Source: CAG-882 sp050874385
GTDB taxonomy: Bacteria > Bacillota > Clostridia > Lachnospirales > Lachnospiraceae
DNA length: 29,420 nucleotides
Assembly: GCA_050874385.1 (NCBI GenBank)
Contig: JBNMKO010000036.1
Coordinates: 1-29,420, forward strand
Direction of reading: 5' to 3'
Part shown: one piece after another, positions 1 to 6,566 of the stretch
Numbering within the stretch: position 1 is the stretch's first letter
Layout: the number at the start of each line of letters is the position of its first letter
Notes under the pieces: generated by a model
Told to the model about the DNA's origin: nothing
What the model saw: only the letters and a program-made list of their open reading frames with translations
Databases searched by the model: none
Made by a program: the position numbers and the translations under genes

Positions 1-110
1 ATATTTTCCATTTGACTTACTCAAAGCATAATTCTGATGGATTTCCGCGATATGAAGAATTAAAAGATGTATATGCAGTAAAAGCATTTATTGAGCAGTC
101 CATAATTTGA
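1..110 (+). CDS. 3' end of an unidentified protein-coding gene, cut by the window edge
   Basis: Read in the frame starting at base 3, the sequence is open for 35 codons and stops at TGA 108-110. The visible C-terminus ends in ELKDVYAVKAFIEQSII, a plausible amphipathic helix. No start is in the window, and the fragment is too short to assign a family. The next gene begins 79 bases downstream on the same strand, so the two could be co-transcribed. The call as coding rests only on the open frame and normal amino acid composition. Confidence 0.4.
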   Translation, partial: IFHLTYSKHNSDGFPRYEELKDVYAVKAFIEQSII

Positions 111-189
111 AAATAAAATATAAACCACAACTTCCAGTTTATGGTGAGGTTGAACAGAATAAAAAATCACAATTGGAGGAAGCAAATAG

Positions 190-519
190 ATGAAAGTGAG
201 CAAGTATGTCTGTGGAGCTGTTAGGCAATTTTCGTACTGGTTTGCACATGGCAAGATAGGATATCCTTTGTTGGAGGGAATTGATTACGTTGGAGAAATT
301 TTGAAAGAGGAAAGCGGTTTTGCGGAACAGGCATTTGCTATACTTATGAATACTCTGGAAATAGATGAAAATGGAAATGTTACAAACTACAAACAGGCAG
401 AATTTCGTGCGGCACAATATATAAGAGCCTATTTCGATAAAGATTATGTTGTTGTTCCGGCATTTGCATATTGGGAAACTGAATTATATCCGGTAAGTGA
501 AAACTCATATGTAAAATAA
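190..519 (+). CDS. Small conserved protein, resembles the DUF7677 family
   Basis: A 109-aa soluble protein without signal peptide or membrane segment. The ATG at 190 is preceded by GGAGG at 175-179, a well-placed ribosome-binding site. The pattern (VRQFSYWFAHG near residue 11, LLEGIDYVGEI near 27, LEIDENGNV near 56, AEFRAAQYIRAYFD near 70, ending in an aromatic, acidic stretch around WETELYP) matches my recollection of a small uncharacterised family of Firmicutes and Bacteroidetes, often filed as DUF7677. Function is unknown. Such single-domain proteins are sometimes immunity-like or stand-alone accessory proteins, but nothing here proves that; no toxin gene is adjacent. The following 190 bases hold a pair of degenerate direct repeats and then the GNAT gene. 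Confidence 0.7.
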   Translation: MKVSKYVCGAVRQFSYWFAHGKIGYPLLEGIDYVGEILKEESGFAEQAFAILMNTLEIDENGNVTNYKQAEFRAAQYIRAYFDKDYVVVPAFAYWETELYPVSENSYVK

Positions 520-580
520 AAGTTCCAATTTGTCGATGTCAAAATATATGTGTTCAGTGTGACCGAACTGACATTACTAG

Positions 581-687
581 AGTGTTTTGTGGAATAGTAA
601 AATAAGTAAGTGGTCGACCTATACTGCATAACTATCTGAATTGATGGCAGTGTATTGTGAAATAGAAAAATGAATAAGTGGTCAACT
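581..687 (+). repeat. Two degenerate 39-bp direct repeats, spaced 68 bp, upstream of the GNAT gene
   Basis: Copy 1 (581-619) begins AGTGTTTTGTGGAATAG and ends GTGGTCGACC; copy 2 (649-687) begins AGTGTATTGTGAAATAG and ends GTGGTCAACT. They match at about four of five positions. Copy 1 ends in the palindrome GGTCGACC (612-619). Copy 2 ends a few bases before the ribosome-binding site of the acetyltransferase gene. They could be a duplicated regulatory site or the residue of a duplication of the gene's leader. Confidence 0.65.
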
Positions 688-709
688 TTTGATGGAGGAA
701 AAATACATT

Positions 710-1195
710 ATGAATATAAAAAATGCAACAGTGGAAGATATTGCTGCGGTTGCCGCAGTTGAGGCAGAATGTTTTCCGCCTGCGGAAGCGGCGACAGAAA
801 AGGAATTTGTTGAAAGGATAAAACATTATGGAAAGCATTTTTGGCTTATGTATGAAGGTGAAAAGTTGATTGCATTTGTGGATGGATTTGTGACAGATGA
901 ACCTGATTTATCAGACGAGATGTATGAAAATGCTACCATGCACAATGAAAACGGTGCGTGGCAGATGATTTTTGGTGTCAATACACTCCCGGATTATCGT
1001 AGACACGGATATGCCGGAGAACTGATACGCCGTGCCATTGACGATGCGAGAGCGCAAGGACGCATGGGGCTTGTGCTGACTTGCAAGGAAAAACTTATTC
1101 ACTATTACGCAAAATTTGGCTTTGTCGATGAGGGCGTGTCCGATAAATCCACACATGGAAATGTCCAGTGGCACCAGATGCGGTTGACTTTTTGA
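710..1195 (+). CDS. GNAT-family N-acetyltransferase (AANAT-like)
   Basis: A 161-aa single-domain GNAT enzyme, expected to move an acetyl group from acetyl-CoA to an amine in the cytoplasm. The acetyl-CoA pyrophosphate loop is visible at residues 97-102 (RRHGYA, fitting Q/R-x-x-G-x-G/A), after the beta-4 strand WQMIFGVNTLP at 84-94. The C-terminal half carries the LVLTCKEKLIHYYAKFGF segment (121-138) and HGNVQWHQMRLTF, which are typical of bacterial relatives of arylalkylamine/serotonin N-acetyltransferase. The substrate cannot be told from sequence. ATG 710 is chosen over ATG 692 and TTG 689 because TGGAGGA at 693-699 is the ribosome-binding site for 710 and would be inside the coding region otherwise. 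The stop lies 32 bases before the next gene, so the two are probably co-transcribed. Confidence 0.9.
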   Translation: MNIKNATVEDIAAVAAVEAECFPPAEAATEKEFVERIKHYGKHFWLMYEGEKLIAFVDGFVTDEPDLSDEMYENATMHNENGAWQMIFGVNTLPDYRRHGYAGELIRRAIDDARAQGRMGLVLTCKEKLIHYYAKFGFVDEGVSDKSTHGNVQWHQMRLTF

Positions 1196-1227
1196 ACAAA
1201 AGATGTTTTTTGAGAAAGGTACATAGA

Positions 1228-2178
1228 ATGAAAAAAATATTGAAAAAATCTCTAAAAGTAATATTGATGATTGTCACAGTTATAGTATTATTTGTGATAA
1301 TATCTTTTGTCCGCCATAAAGTGTGCAGTTCAAAGGAAAAGGACTTGCTGGCTCCATTAGGAGAGCTAGTGGAAGTCAATGGTCACAACATGAGCGTATA
1401 TACGGAGGGCGATGGCGACAAAACTCTTGTGTTTATGTCAGGAAGCGGAACCTGCTCGCCGATATTGGATTTTAAATCACTGTATTCGCTGTTGAGCAAT
1501 GAGTACAAAATAGCGGTAGTGGAAAAATTCGGCTACGGTTTCAGTGATGTGGTAGATGAAAACAGGGATATTGATACAATATTGAGCGAAACTAGAATGG
1601 CGCTTGATAAGGCAGGAATAGAACCTCCGTATGTGCTTTGCCCACATTCAATGTCCGGATTAGAAGCCTTATATTGGGCACAAAAATATCCGGAAGAAGT
1701 TGAGGCTATCATCGGTTTGGATATGGCGGTACCGGACTATTATGATGAAATGAACATCAATATTCCTATAATGAGATTAGGACAGTATTGTGCCAGATTG
1801 GGAATTACAAGATGGATACCAAGCATTGCGGAAAGCGATGCCATCAAATCAGGAACGCTTTCTGAAAAGGAAAAAGAAATTTACAGGGCTATATTTTATC
1901 AAAAAACTGCAACTGTAACTATGATTGATGAAGCAAAAGCAGTAAAAAAGAATGCGGGTGTTGTAAAAGAAAATGGCATCCCACAGGTGCCAATGTTATT
2001 GTTTATCTCTGACGGTTCCGGTGGAACAGGTTTCACGAAAGAAAAGTGGAGAAGTATTCCTAAAGAATATATTTCAAATTGTGACAACGCAAGTTATATT
2101 GAATTGGACTGTCCTCATTATGTTCACGACTACGAGTATCAAAAAATAAGTGAAGAAATCAGAGACTTCATCCAGTGA
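1228..2178 (+). CDS. Membrane-anchored alpha/beta hydrolase
   Basis: A 316-aa alpha/beta-hydrolase-fold protein with one N-terminal membrane segment (about residues 9-28, after KKILKKSLK), so the catalytic domain probably faces outward on a membrane stalk. The oxyanion region is MSGSGTCSP (70-78). The nucleophile elbow is PHSMSG with Ser141; the usual flanking glycines of GxSxG are replaced by Pro139 and Ser143, with Gly144 after, a variant I associate with Firmicute hydrolases of this type. Asp262 (LLFISDGSGG) and His297 (DCPHYVHDY) complete a likely triad. The substrate, an ester or amide, is unknown. ATG 1228 has GAGAAAGG at 1212-1219; an in-frame ATG at 1168 lies inside the preceding gene and lacks a site. 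Probably in one operon with the acetyltransferase. Confidence 0.88.
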   Translation: MKKILKKSLKVILMIVTVIVLFVIISFVRHKVCSSKEKDLLAPLGELVEVNGHNMSVYTEGDGDKTLVFMSGSGTCSPILDFKSLYSLLSNEYKIAVVEKFGYGFSDVVDENRDIDTILSETRMALDKAGIEPPYVLCPHSMSGLEALYWAQKYPEEVEAIIGLDMAVPDYYDEMNINIPIMRLGQYCARLGITRWIPSIAESDAIKSGTLSEKEKEIYRAIFYQKTATVTMIDEAKAVKKNAGVVKENGIPQVPMLLFISDGSGGTGFTKEKWRSIPKEYISNCDNASYIELDCPHYVHDYEYQKISEEIRDFIQ

Positions 2179-2266
2179 ATGTTTTGACAGGTGTTATTGC
2201 GGTGGTGAACTTTGAAATAGTATATTAATATTGAAATTTATGTACATAAAATAAGGGGAGTATAAT

Positions 2267-2797
2267 ATGACAAAATTATTGAAGGCAGTTCCTATTATGT
2301 CCTTTATATCAACAGTAGTCTTAGGCATTTTATATAAAATTACTTCTTTAGGCATTTTGCTTACGCTGGCAATTACATTTGGAACTATCACTTATCATTT
2401 TGCAATGAGATTGTTTGTTGCGCTTGTTTATAATTCTACAATGCACAACAAAGCGGATTATAAAAAGCGGTGGTATCAGGTTGGCAAACGCGAAAAGAGA
2501 TTATATGAAAAGCTGAGGGTTAAAAGCTGGAAGAACACAATGCCAACGTATGATGCGGACATATTTAATCCGAGACTGCGTACTTGGGAGCAGATAGCGC
2601 AGGCGACCTGTCAGGCTGAATTGGTGCATGAGACGATAGCTGTGTTAAGTTTTTTGCCAATTATGGCGGGGATTTGGTTTGGGGCGTATCCTGTGTTCAT
2701 TATCACGTCCGTTCTTTCGGCAATGTTTGATATGACGTTTGTGATTATTCAGAGGTATAACAGACAAAGAATTGTCAGGCTTATAAAAGTAGGATGA
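2267..2797 (+). CDS. CrtO-like membrane acyltransferase family protein
   Basis: A 176-aa integral membrane protein. Hydrophobic segments lie at about residues 8-24, 27-55, 121-139 and 141-160. Between them is a charged loop with KKRWYQVGKREKRLYEKLRVKSWKNTMP (66-93), and the end carries the signature IQRYNRQR (161-168). That order (WY..G..ykk..vk.WK..lP, then AEL.HE, then QRYNR.R) is that of the glycosyl-4,4'-diaponeurosporenoate acyltransferase (CrtO) family, which in Staphylococcus aureus adds the fatty acid of staphyloxanthin. No carotenoid genes are in the window, so a different lipid or glycolipid acceptor is likely. The start is set by AAGGGGAG at 2251-2258. There is an 88-bp gap to the preceding hydrolase gene, without a convincing promoter or terminator. 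Confidence 0.7.
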   Translation: MTKLLKAVPIMSFISTVVLGILYKITSLGILLTLAITFGTITYHFAMRLFVALVYNSTMHNKADYKKRWYQVGKREKRLYEKLRVKSWKNTMPTYDADIFNPRLRTWEQIAQATCQAELVHETIAVLSFLPIMAGIWFGAYPVFIITSVLSAMFDMTFVIIQRYNRQRIVRLIKVG

Positions 2798-2867
2798 CAG
2801 CAATAGCCAATAGAAAATTAAAATTACATTAGTCCATCAAGTATATTCAATTTGCTTTGCAAGCTGC

Positions 2868-2896
2868 TTGATAGAGTTAAAAAAGTGTGTTAAAAT
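2868..2896 (+). promoter_or_regulatory. Sigma-A type promoter upstream of the second hydrolase gene
   Basis: TTGATA (2868-2873), a 17-base spacer, and TAAAAT (2891-2896), five of six matches to each consensus box. Transcription would start near 2903 and run through a 160-base AT-rich leader to the hydrolase gene at 3065. An ATCAAG...CTTGAT dyad (2836-2841 with 2867-2872) overlaps the -35 box. Confidence 0.6.
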
Positions 2897-2902
2897 ATTG
2901 TT

Positions 2903-2920
2903 GGTTAGAAAAAACTAACC
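2903..2920. promoter_or_regulatory. Dyad GGTTAG-N6-CTAACC at the predicted transcription start
   Basis: A perfect 6+6 inverted repeat with an all-A centre lies exactly where transcription from the 2868-2896 promoter should begin. There is no T-run after it, so it is not a terminator. The position suits a repressor operator; the regulator is unknown. Confidence 0.45.
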
Positions 2921-3064
2921 CATAGAGAAATATTTGATATACTAAGATTTAATATACTAAAAATATTTTTGGATATTTTGAATGAAAATGTTGTACTTTT
3001 TTATGTGTGAAAAATATGTTGCCACAAATGCAGCGGGCAGCGACGGAAAAAAGGGGGATTGGCT

Positions 3065-3916
3065 ATGTCATATTCAGAAGATTTGAAAGTATTTGCATCA
3101 ACTCATACATATCAGCAGACAACTTGTCAGGGAAGCAGATTTCGATATGTATTAGCCGGAAAAAAGGGCGGCAAAACATTGGTAATGTTAAACGGCGGAA
3201 TGAACACTCTGGAAATGTGGATGGGGTATGTGGATGCGCTGGCTTGCGATTATCAGATATTGCTTTTTGATTATCCGCAGGAGCTGCGGACAAATCAGGA
3301 ACTGGTAAAGGGGATGCACGACTTTTTTATGCTGCTTGAGATAACGAAGCCGATTTTTGTAGGTGCGAGCGACGGGGGTATGGTTGCGCAGATTTATACA
3401 CAGAAGTATCCGACGGAGGTTGGCGGACTTATTCTGATTTCGACGGGCGGCATGGATGCGGCGACGATAAAAAATCTCAAAAAGAAGTACTTTTTTGCGC
3501 CACTCATGCTGTTTTACATGAAGCATTGCAATTATGAGAAATTAAAGCCAACGCTTATCAAGGCCGGAATGGGGCACATCAGAAATGAGAGCAAGGAACA
3601 GATTGCGTACGCGCAGGACATGTTTGAGACAATTTTTAAAGATTATTCAAAGGAAAAAGATGTGCATATATCAGGATTGCTGGCGGATTTGATGAACCAG
3701 AAACCCGTTACGGAGGCAGATTTTAAGGAATTGAAAGGAAAAATACTGTTAATACTTCCTGACCAGGATTTCTTCTCAGGAGAGATGCAGGAAAATCTTA
3801 TCAGATTGATGCATCACCCTAAGATTAAATATGTTTCGGGCGGACATCTCTCCACAGTTCTTAAAGTGGATGATTATGTGCAGGCAGTCCGCAGTTTTCT
3901 GGAAGAGAAAGTATAA
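3065..3916 (+). CDS. Cytoplasmic alpha/beta hydrolase
   Basis: A 283-aa alpha/beta-hydrolase-fold enzyme without signal peptide. The oxyanion turn is LNGGMNT (42-48), the nucleophile elbow is VGASDGG with Ser102 in a canonical G-x-S-x-G, the acid is Asp233 or Asp235 (LLILPDQDFF), and the histidine is His261 in VSGGHLST. Residues 130-220 form the variable cap, rich in Lys, Met and aromatic residues. It is an esterase, lipase or related hydrolase of unknown substrate; it is not a close copy of the membrane-anchored hydrolase at 1228. ATG 3065 follows AGGGGG at 3052-3057 with seven bases between; a TTG two codons upstream is too near that site. It has its own promoter (2868-2896) and a long leader, and is followed by another promoter, so it is probably a single-gene transcript. 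Confidence 0.88.
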   Translation: MSYSEDLKVFASTHTYQQTTCQGSRFRYVLAGKKGGKTLVMLNGGMNTLEMWMGYVDALACDYQILLFDYPQELRTNQELVKGMHDFFMLLEITKPIFVGASDGGMVAQIYTQKYPTEVGGLILISTGGMDAATIKNLKKKYFFAPLMLFYMKHCNYEKLKPTLIKAGMGHIRNESKEQIAYAQDMFETIFKDYSKEKDVHISGLLADLMNQKPVTEADFKELKGKILLILPDQDFFSGEMQENLIRLMHHPKIKYVSGGHLSTVLKVDDYVQAVRSFLEEKV

Positions 3917-3959
3917 TGTGGGATTGGGTGCGAATAAAATGTTGTATTGAAGAATGACA

Positions 3960-3988
3960 TTGCGTATCTACTATAACAGTGCTATAAT
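3960..3988 (+). promoter_or_regulatory. Strong sigma-A type promoter for the Asp/Tyr-rich membrane protein
   Basis: TTGCGT (3960-3965), a 17-base spacer, and a perfect TATAAT (3983-3988). The predicted start near 3995 gives a leader of about 42 bases before ATG 4037. Confidence 0.75.
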
Positions 3989-4010
3989 AATACTGGGTAT
4001 TTTGTGAGGG

Positions 4011-4025
4011 ACATTCATTGAATGT
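4011..4025. promoter_or_regulatory. 15-bp perfect palindrome in the short 5' leader
   Basis: ACATTCATTGAATGT reads the same on both strands around its central T. It sits roughly at +17 to +31 of the transcript and abuts the ribosome-binding site GGAGGG (4026-4031). It could bind a repressor or fold in the RNA next to that site. Confidence 0.45.
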
Positions 4026-4036
4026 GGAGGGCAGAT

Positions 4037-4870
4037 ATGAAGATTAATTCTTTACAGGAGTACAGGGATTTCGTGCAGCAACACAATATTCCTCTTGACA
4101 CCATACGTTTTGCCTTGGGAGAGGATAAGGGACACGAACCTAGGTGGTTCTACATTTATCAGGACAGATTTACGGGCGAGTGGGTTGTCGCTAAGAACAA
4201 GAGTGATGGAAGTACAGCGGAGCGCTACAGGGGCAATGATGAGGCGAAAGCTTGTCAGATACTCTTTGACAAAATGGAGGAAGAGTTTAATAATAGACAG
4301 TTTAAATCGCCACAGGACACGGAAGCCGAGAGGGAATACAAGAAAGAGTTAGGAAAAAGAAGAGCTAAGAGTAGATTTGTATCCGCATTGCAGAGCACGG
4401 CGATGTATGCGGTGTTCATTGTTATACTAGGCTTTATCGTTCAAAAAACTTTGGGCGATGAACCTTCTTCTGCTGTCAAGAGACCGGGACAGGGCTACTA
4501 TGTGTTTGAACATACCTATGATGACGGCTCGGTGTGGGACGATTTATACTACTATCTTGATAATATCTGGTATTACTATGATGATGAGTACGATGACTGG
4601 TATGTTGATGACGATTTTGACTATTCCTATGATTATGTAGATGACTATTATGTGGGAAATTACTATTCATCGCTCGACGGCTATTATGATGGCGATGCTT
4701 GGGATTTTGACGATACCACATACTATCAGCTATATCAGGATTCATTGAACGACAGAAATGACAATTATAATAATGACAGCTATGACAGCAATGACAATTA
4801 TGATAGTTGGGACAGCTACGACTGGGATGACTGGGACAGCAATGATTCGGATTGGGATAGTGACTGGTGA
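4037..4870 (+). CDS. One-pass membrane protein with a long Asp/Tyr/Trp-rich extracytoplasmic tail
   Basis: A 277-aa protein in three parts. Residues 1-110 are a soluble, mixed-charge region with WFYIYQDRFTGEWVVAKNKS (37-56) and a helical KACQILFDKMEEEF stretch. A basic patch KKELGKRRAKSR (102-113) precedes one membrane segment (about 121-137), so by the positive-inside rule the N-terminus is in the cytoplasm and the C-terminus outside. Residues 151-277 are low-complexity: of 127 residues I count 38 Asp, 27 Tyr and 9 Trp, with one Arg and no Lys. I do not recognise the family. The acidic aromatic tail could bind metal ions, cations or cell-wall polymers; this is inference. ATG 4037 is used because GGAGGG at 4026-4031 serves it, while ATG 4022 would put that site inside the gene. 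Confidence 0.85.
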   Translation: MKINSLQEYRDFVQQHNIPLDTIRFALGEDKGHEPRWFYIYQDRFTGEWVVAKNKSDGSTAERYRGNDEAKACQILFDKMEEEFNNRQFKSPQDTEAEREYKKELGKRRAKSRFVSALQSTAMYAVFIVILGFIVQKTLGDEPSSAVKRPGQGYYVFEHTYDDGSVWDDLYYYLDNIWYYYDDEYDDWYVDDDFDYSYDYVDDYYVGNYYSSLDGYYDGDAWDFDDTTYYQLYQDSLNDRNDNYNNDSYDSNDNYDSWDSYDWDDWDSNDSDWDSDW

Positions 4871-4937
4871 TGCAGCAAGCGTATACAAAGGCTATACAAT
4901 TACAGATTAATATCATAGCAAGGGTGAAAGTTAAATT

Positions 4938-4999
4938 AAAACAGCAGACATATATTGCCGCCACATAATTGTGGACAGTGGGTATATGCCTGCTGTTTT
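4938..4999. terminator. Bidirectional rho-independent terminator between convergent genes
   Basis: AAAACAGCAGACATATA (4938-4954) pairs with TATATGCCTGCTGTTTT (4983-4999), 16 of 17 bases. The A-run on one side and T-run on the other let it end transcripts from both the membrane-protein gene and the MATE gene. A smaller CCACA/TGTGG hairpin lies in the loop. Confidence 0.85.
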
Positions 5000-5007
5000 A
5001 TTGTTGT

Positions 5008-6366
5008 CTAAATTTCCTTCAACGCCTTCTTAAACTGGAATGAGAACAGTATAGCCGTGAATGTGACGGCGATAATATCCGCCACAGGTTCTGCCATATA
5101 TACTGCATGTGCTTTGTTCACGGTGTAGATGTGAGGCATTATGTAGATGAGTGGTATGAGAAGCACAAACTTTCTCATAACAGCCACTATGATTGATGAC
5201 ACTGCCTTGCCGAGCGAGTTGAACGCCATTTGACAGGAAATCTGTATTCCGAATATGAACATGACCGCCATGTATATTCTGAGGGCTGTTTTTGTAAATT
5301 CGATAAGCTCCGCGTCAGGTGTGAACATTCCGGCAAATATCTGTGGAAACAGCATTATCACAAGCCATAACACGAATGAATAGCAAAGGCTTGCTTTTAG
5401 TAGAAGAAAATATGCCTTTTTCACACGGGAGGCGTTTCTTGCGCCATAGTTGTAGCTCATGATTGGCTGTGCGCCCTGTCCAAGTCCTTGTAAAGGGAGC
5501 ATTGCAAACTGCATTACGCTTGTGAGTATGGTCATGGCTCCGACAGCCACATCACCGCCGTACTTTAAAAGTGATGAGTTAAAGCACACGGAGATAATGC
5601 TCTCGCTCGCTTGCATGATAAAAAGTGAAAGACCAAGTGCGAGACAAGGGAGGATTATATCCGCTTTGAGCGCAAAATTCTGCTTTTTTATGCGGAGAGT
5701 TGTCTTTTTGCCGAACAAGAATGACAAAATCCACACACATGAGCATGCCTGGGATATGATTGTTGCGAGTGCTGCACCGGACACTCCCATATTGAGTGCA
5801 AATATAAATATAGGGTCGAGCACTATGTTCACGACAGCCCCTATGAGCACGGACAACATTCCGACTTTTGCAAAACCCTGTGCGGTTATGAAGGTGTTCA
5901 TGCCGAGGGTGAGCTGTACAAATATTGTTCCGAGAGCGTATATGCTCATGTAGCTTACGGCGTACTCTATGGTATTTTCACTTGCGCCGAATGCGAGGAG
6001 CAGTGGGCGGTTAAAAAAATACATGACAAATGTGAGTATGACAGATATGATAAGCTGCGTTGTAAAGCAGTTTCCAAGAATTTTTTCTGCCTTTTCCTTA
6101 TCACCTTTTCCCATCAAAATAGATGCGCGCGGTGCACCGCCGTTTCCGACAAGTGCGGCAAATGCTGATATAATCATGATGAGCGGCATACATACGCCCA
6201 CTCCGGTCAGCGCGAGCGAACCGCTTCCGGGTATGTGTCCGATGTATATTCTGTCCACTATGTTGTATAACATGTTTATCATCTGTGCGGCAACGGTGGG
6301 CACTGCGAGCTTTACAAGCAGCTTGCCTATCGGCTCGGTTGCCAAAAATTCTTTGTTGTTGTTCAT
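5008..6366 (-). CDS. MATE family efflux transporter (MepA-like)
   Basis: A 452-aa polytopic membrane protein of usual MATE length, with about twelve hydrophobic segments in two halves. Family marks are YNIVDRIYIG (34-43) in the first helix, the NIVLDPIFIF segment (180-189, N-x-x-x-D-P) in the N-terminal half, and GLGQGAQPIMSYNYGA (294-309) opening the second half. MATE proteins export cationic or amphipathic compounds in exchange for Na+ or H+; the substrate is not predictable here. The start is ATG at 6366-6364, with an AAAGGA ribosome-binding site just upstream on this strand and a promoter at 6405-6433. It is divergent from the esterase operon and convergent with the Asp/Tyr-rich protein gene, whose terminator it shares. 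Confidence 0.93.
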   Translation of the reverse strand: MNNNKEFLATEPIGKLLVKLAVPTVAAQMINMLYNIVDRIYIGHIPGSGSLALTGVGVCMPLIMIISAFAALVGNGGAPRASILMGKGDKEKAEKILGNCFTTQLIISVILTFVMYFFNRPLLLAFGASENTIEYAVSYMSIYALGTIFVQLTLGMNTFITAQGFAKVGMLSVLIGAVVNIVLDPIFIFALNMGVSGAALATIISQACSCVWILSFLFGKKTTLRIKKQNFALKADIILPCLALGLSLFIMQASESIISVCFNSSLLKYGGDVAVGAMTILTSVMQFAMLPLQGLGQGAQPIMSYNYGARNASRVKKAYFLLLKASLCYSFVLWLVIMLFPQIFAGMFTPDAELIEFTKTALRIYMAVMFIFGIQISCQMAFNSLGKAVSSIIVAVMRKFVLLIPLIYIMPHIYTVNKAHAVYMAEPVADIIAVTFTAILFSFQFKKALKEI

Positions 6367-6404
6367 GAGTCTTTTCCTTTCTGTTTTGTGTAGACAATAT
6401 ATCT

Positions 6405-6433
6405 ATTTTATATATTTGGCAGGGAAATCGCAA
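6405..6433 (-). promoter_or_regulatory. Sigma-A type promoter of the MATE gene
   Basis: On the reverse strand TTGCGA, 17 bases, then TAAAAT, about 40 bases from the MATE start codon. It lies back-to-back with the promoter of the esterase operon in a 200-bp divergent intergenic region. Confidence 0.6.
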
Positions 6434-6483
6434 GACAATATGAAAAATAAAATTACAAAGTTATAAAAATTTTAGATTTCTTG

Positions 6484-6492
6484 TGCTATAAT
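6484..6492 (+). promoter_or_regulatory. Extended -10 promoter of the esterase operon
   Basis: TGCTATAAT is a perfect TGn-TATAAT extended -10 element. No good -35 box is seen 17 bases upstream, which is normal for this class. Transcription would begin near 6499, about 68 bases before ATG 6567. Confidence 0.6.
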
Positions 6493-6566
6493 ATTACATA
6501 TAAGTATTGTTATCGACAGACTATTCTGTTAAAATAAACTCACTATGTGTGAAAAGAGGATTGCTT

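Noticed and set aside
3007..3270. 87-aa frame overlapping the start of the second hydrolase
   Set aside because: It is an out-of-frame shadow that begins before the ribosome-binding site of the hydrolase and ends inside it.
4476..4964. 162-aa His/Asn/Cys-rich frame on the reverse strand
   Set aside because: It is the antisense of the Asp/Tyr-rich tail codons, has no ribosome-binding site, and crosses the terminator.
5459..6466. Two frames of about 165 aa on the + strand within and beyond the MATE gene
   Set aside because: They are antisense to a clear MATE protein and have no ribosome-binding sites or family features.
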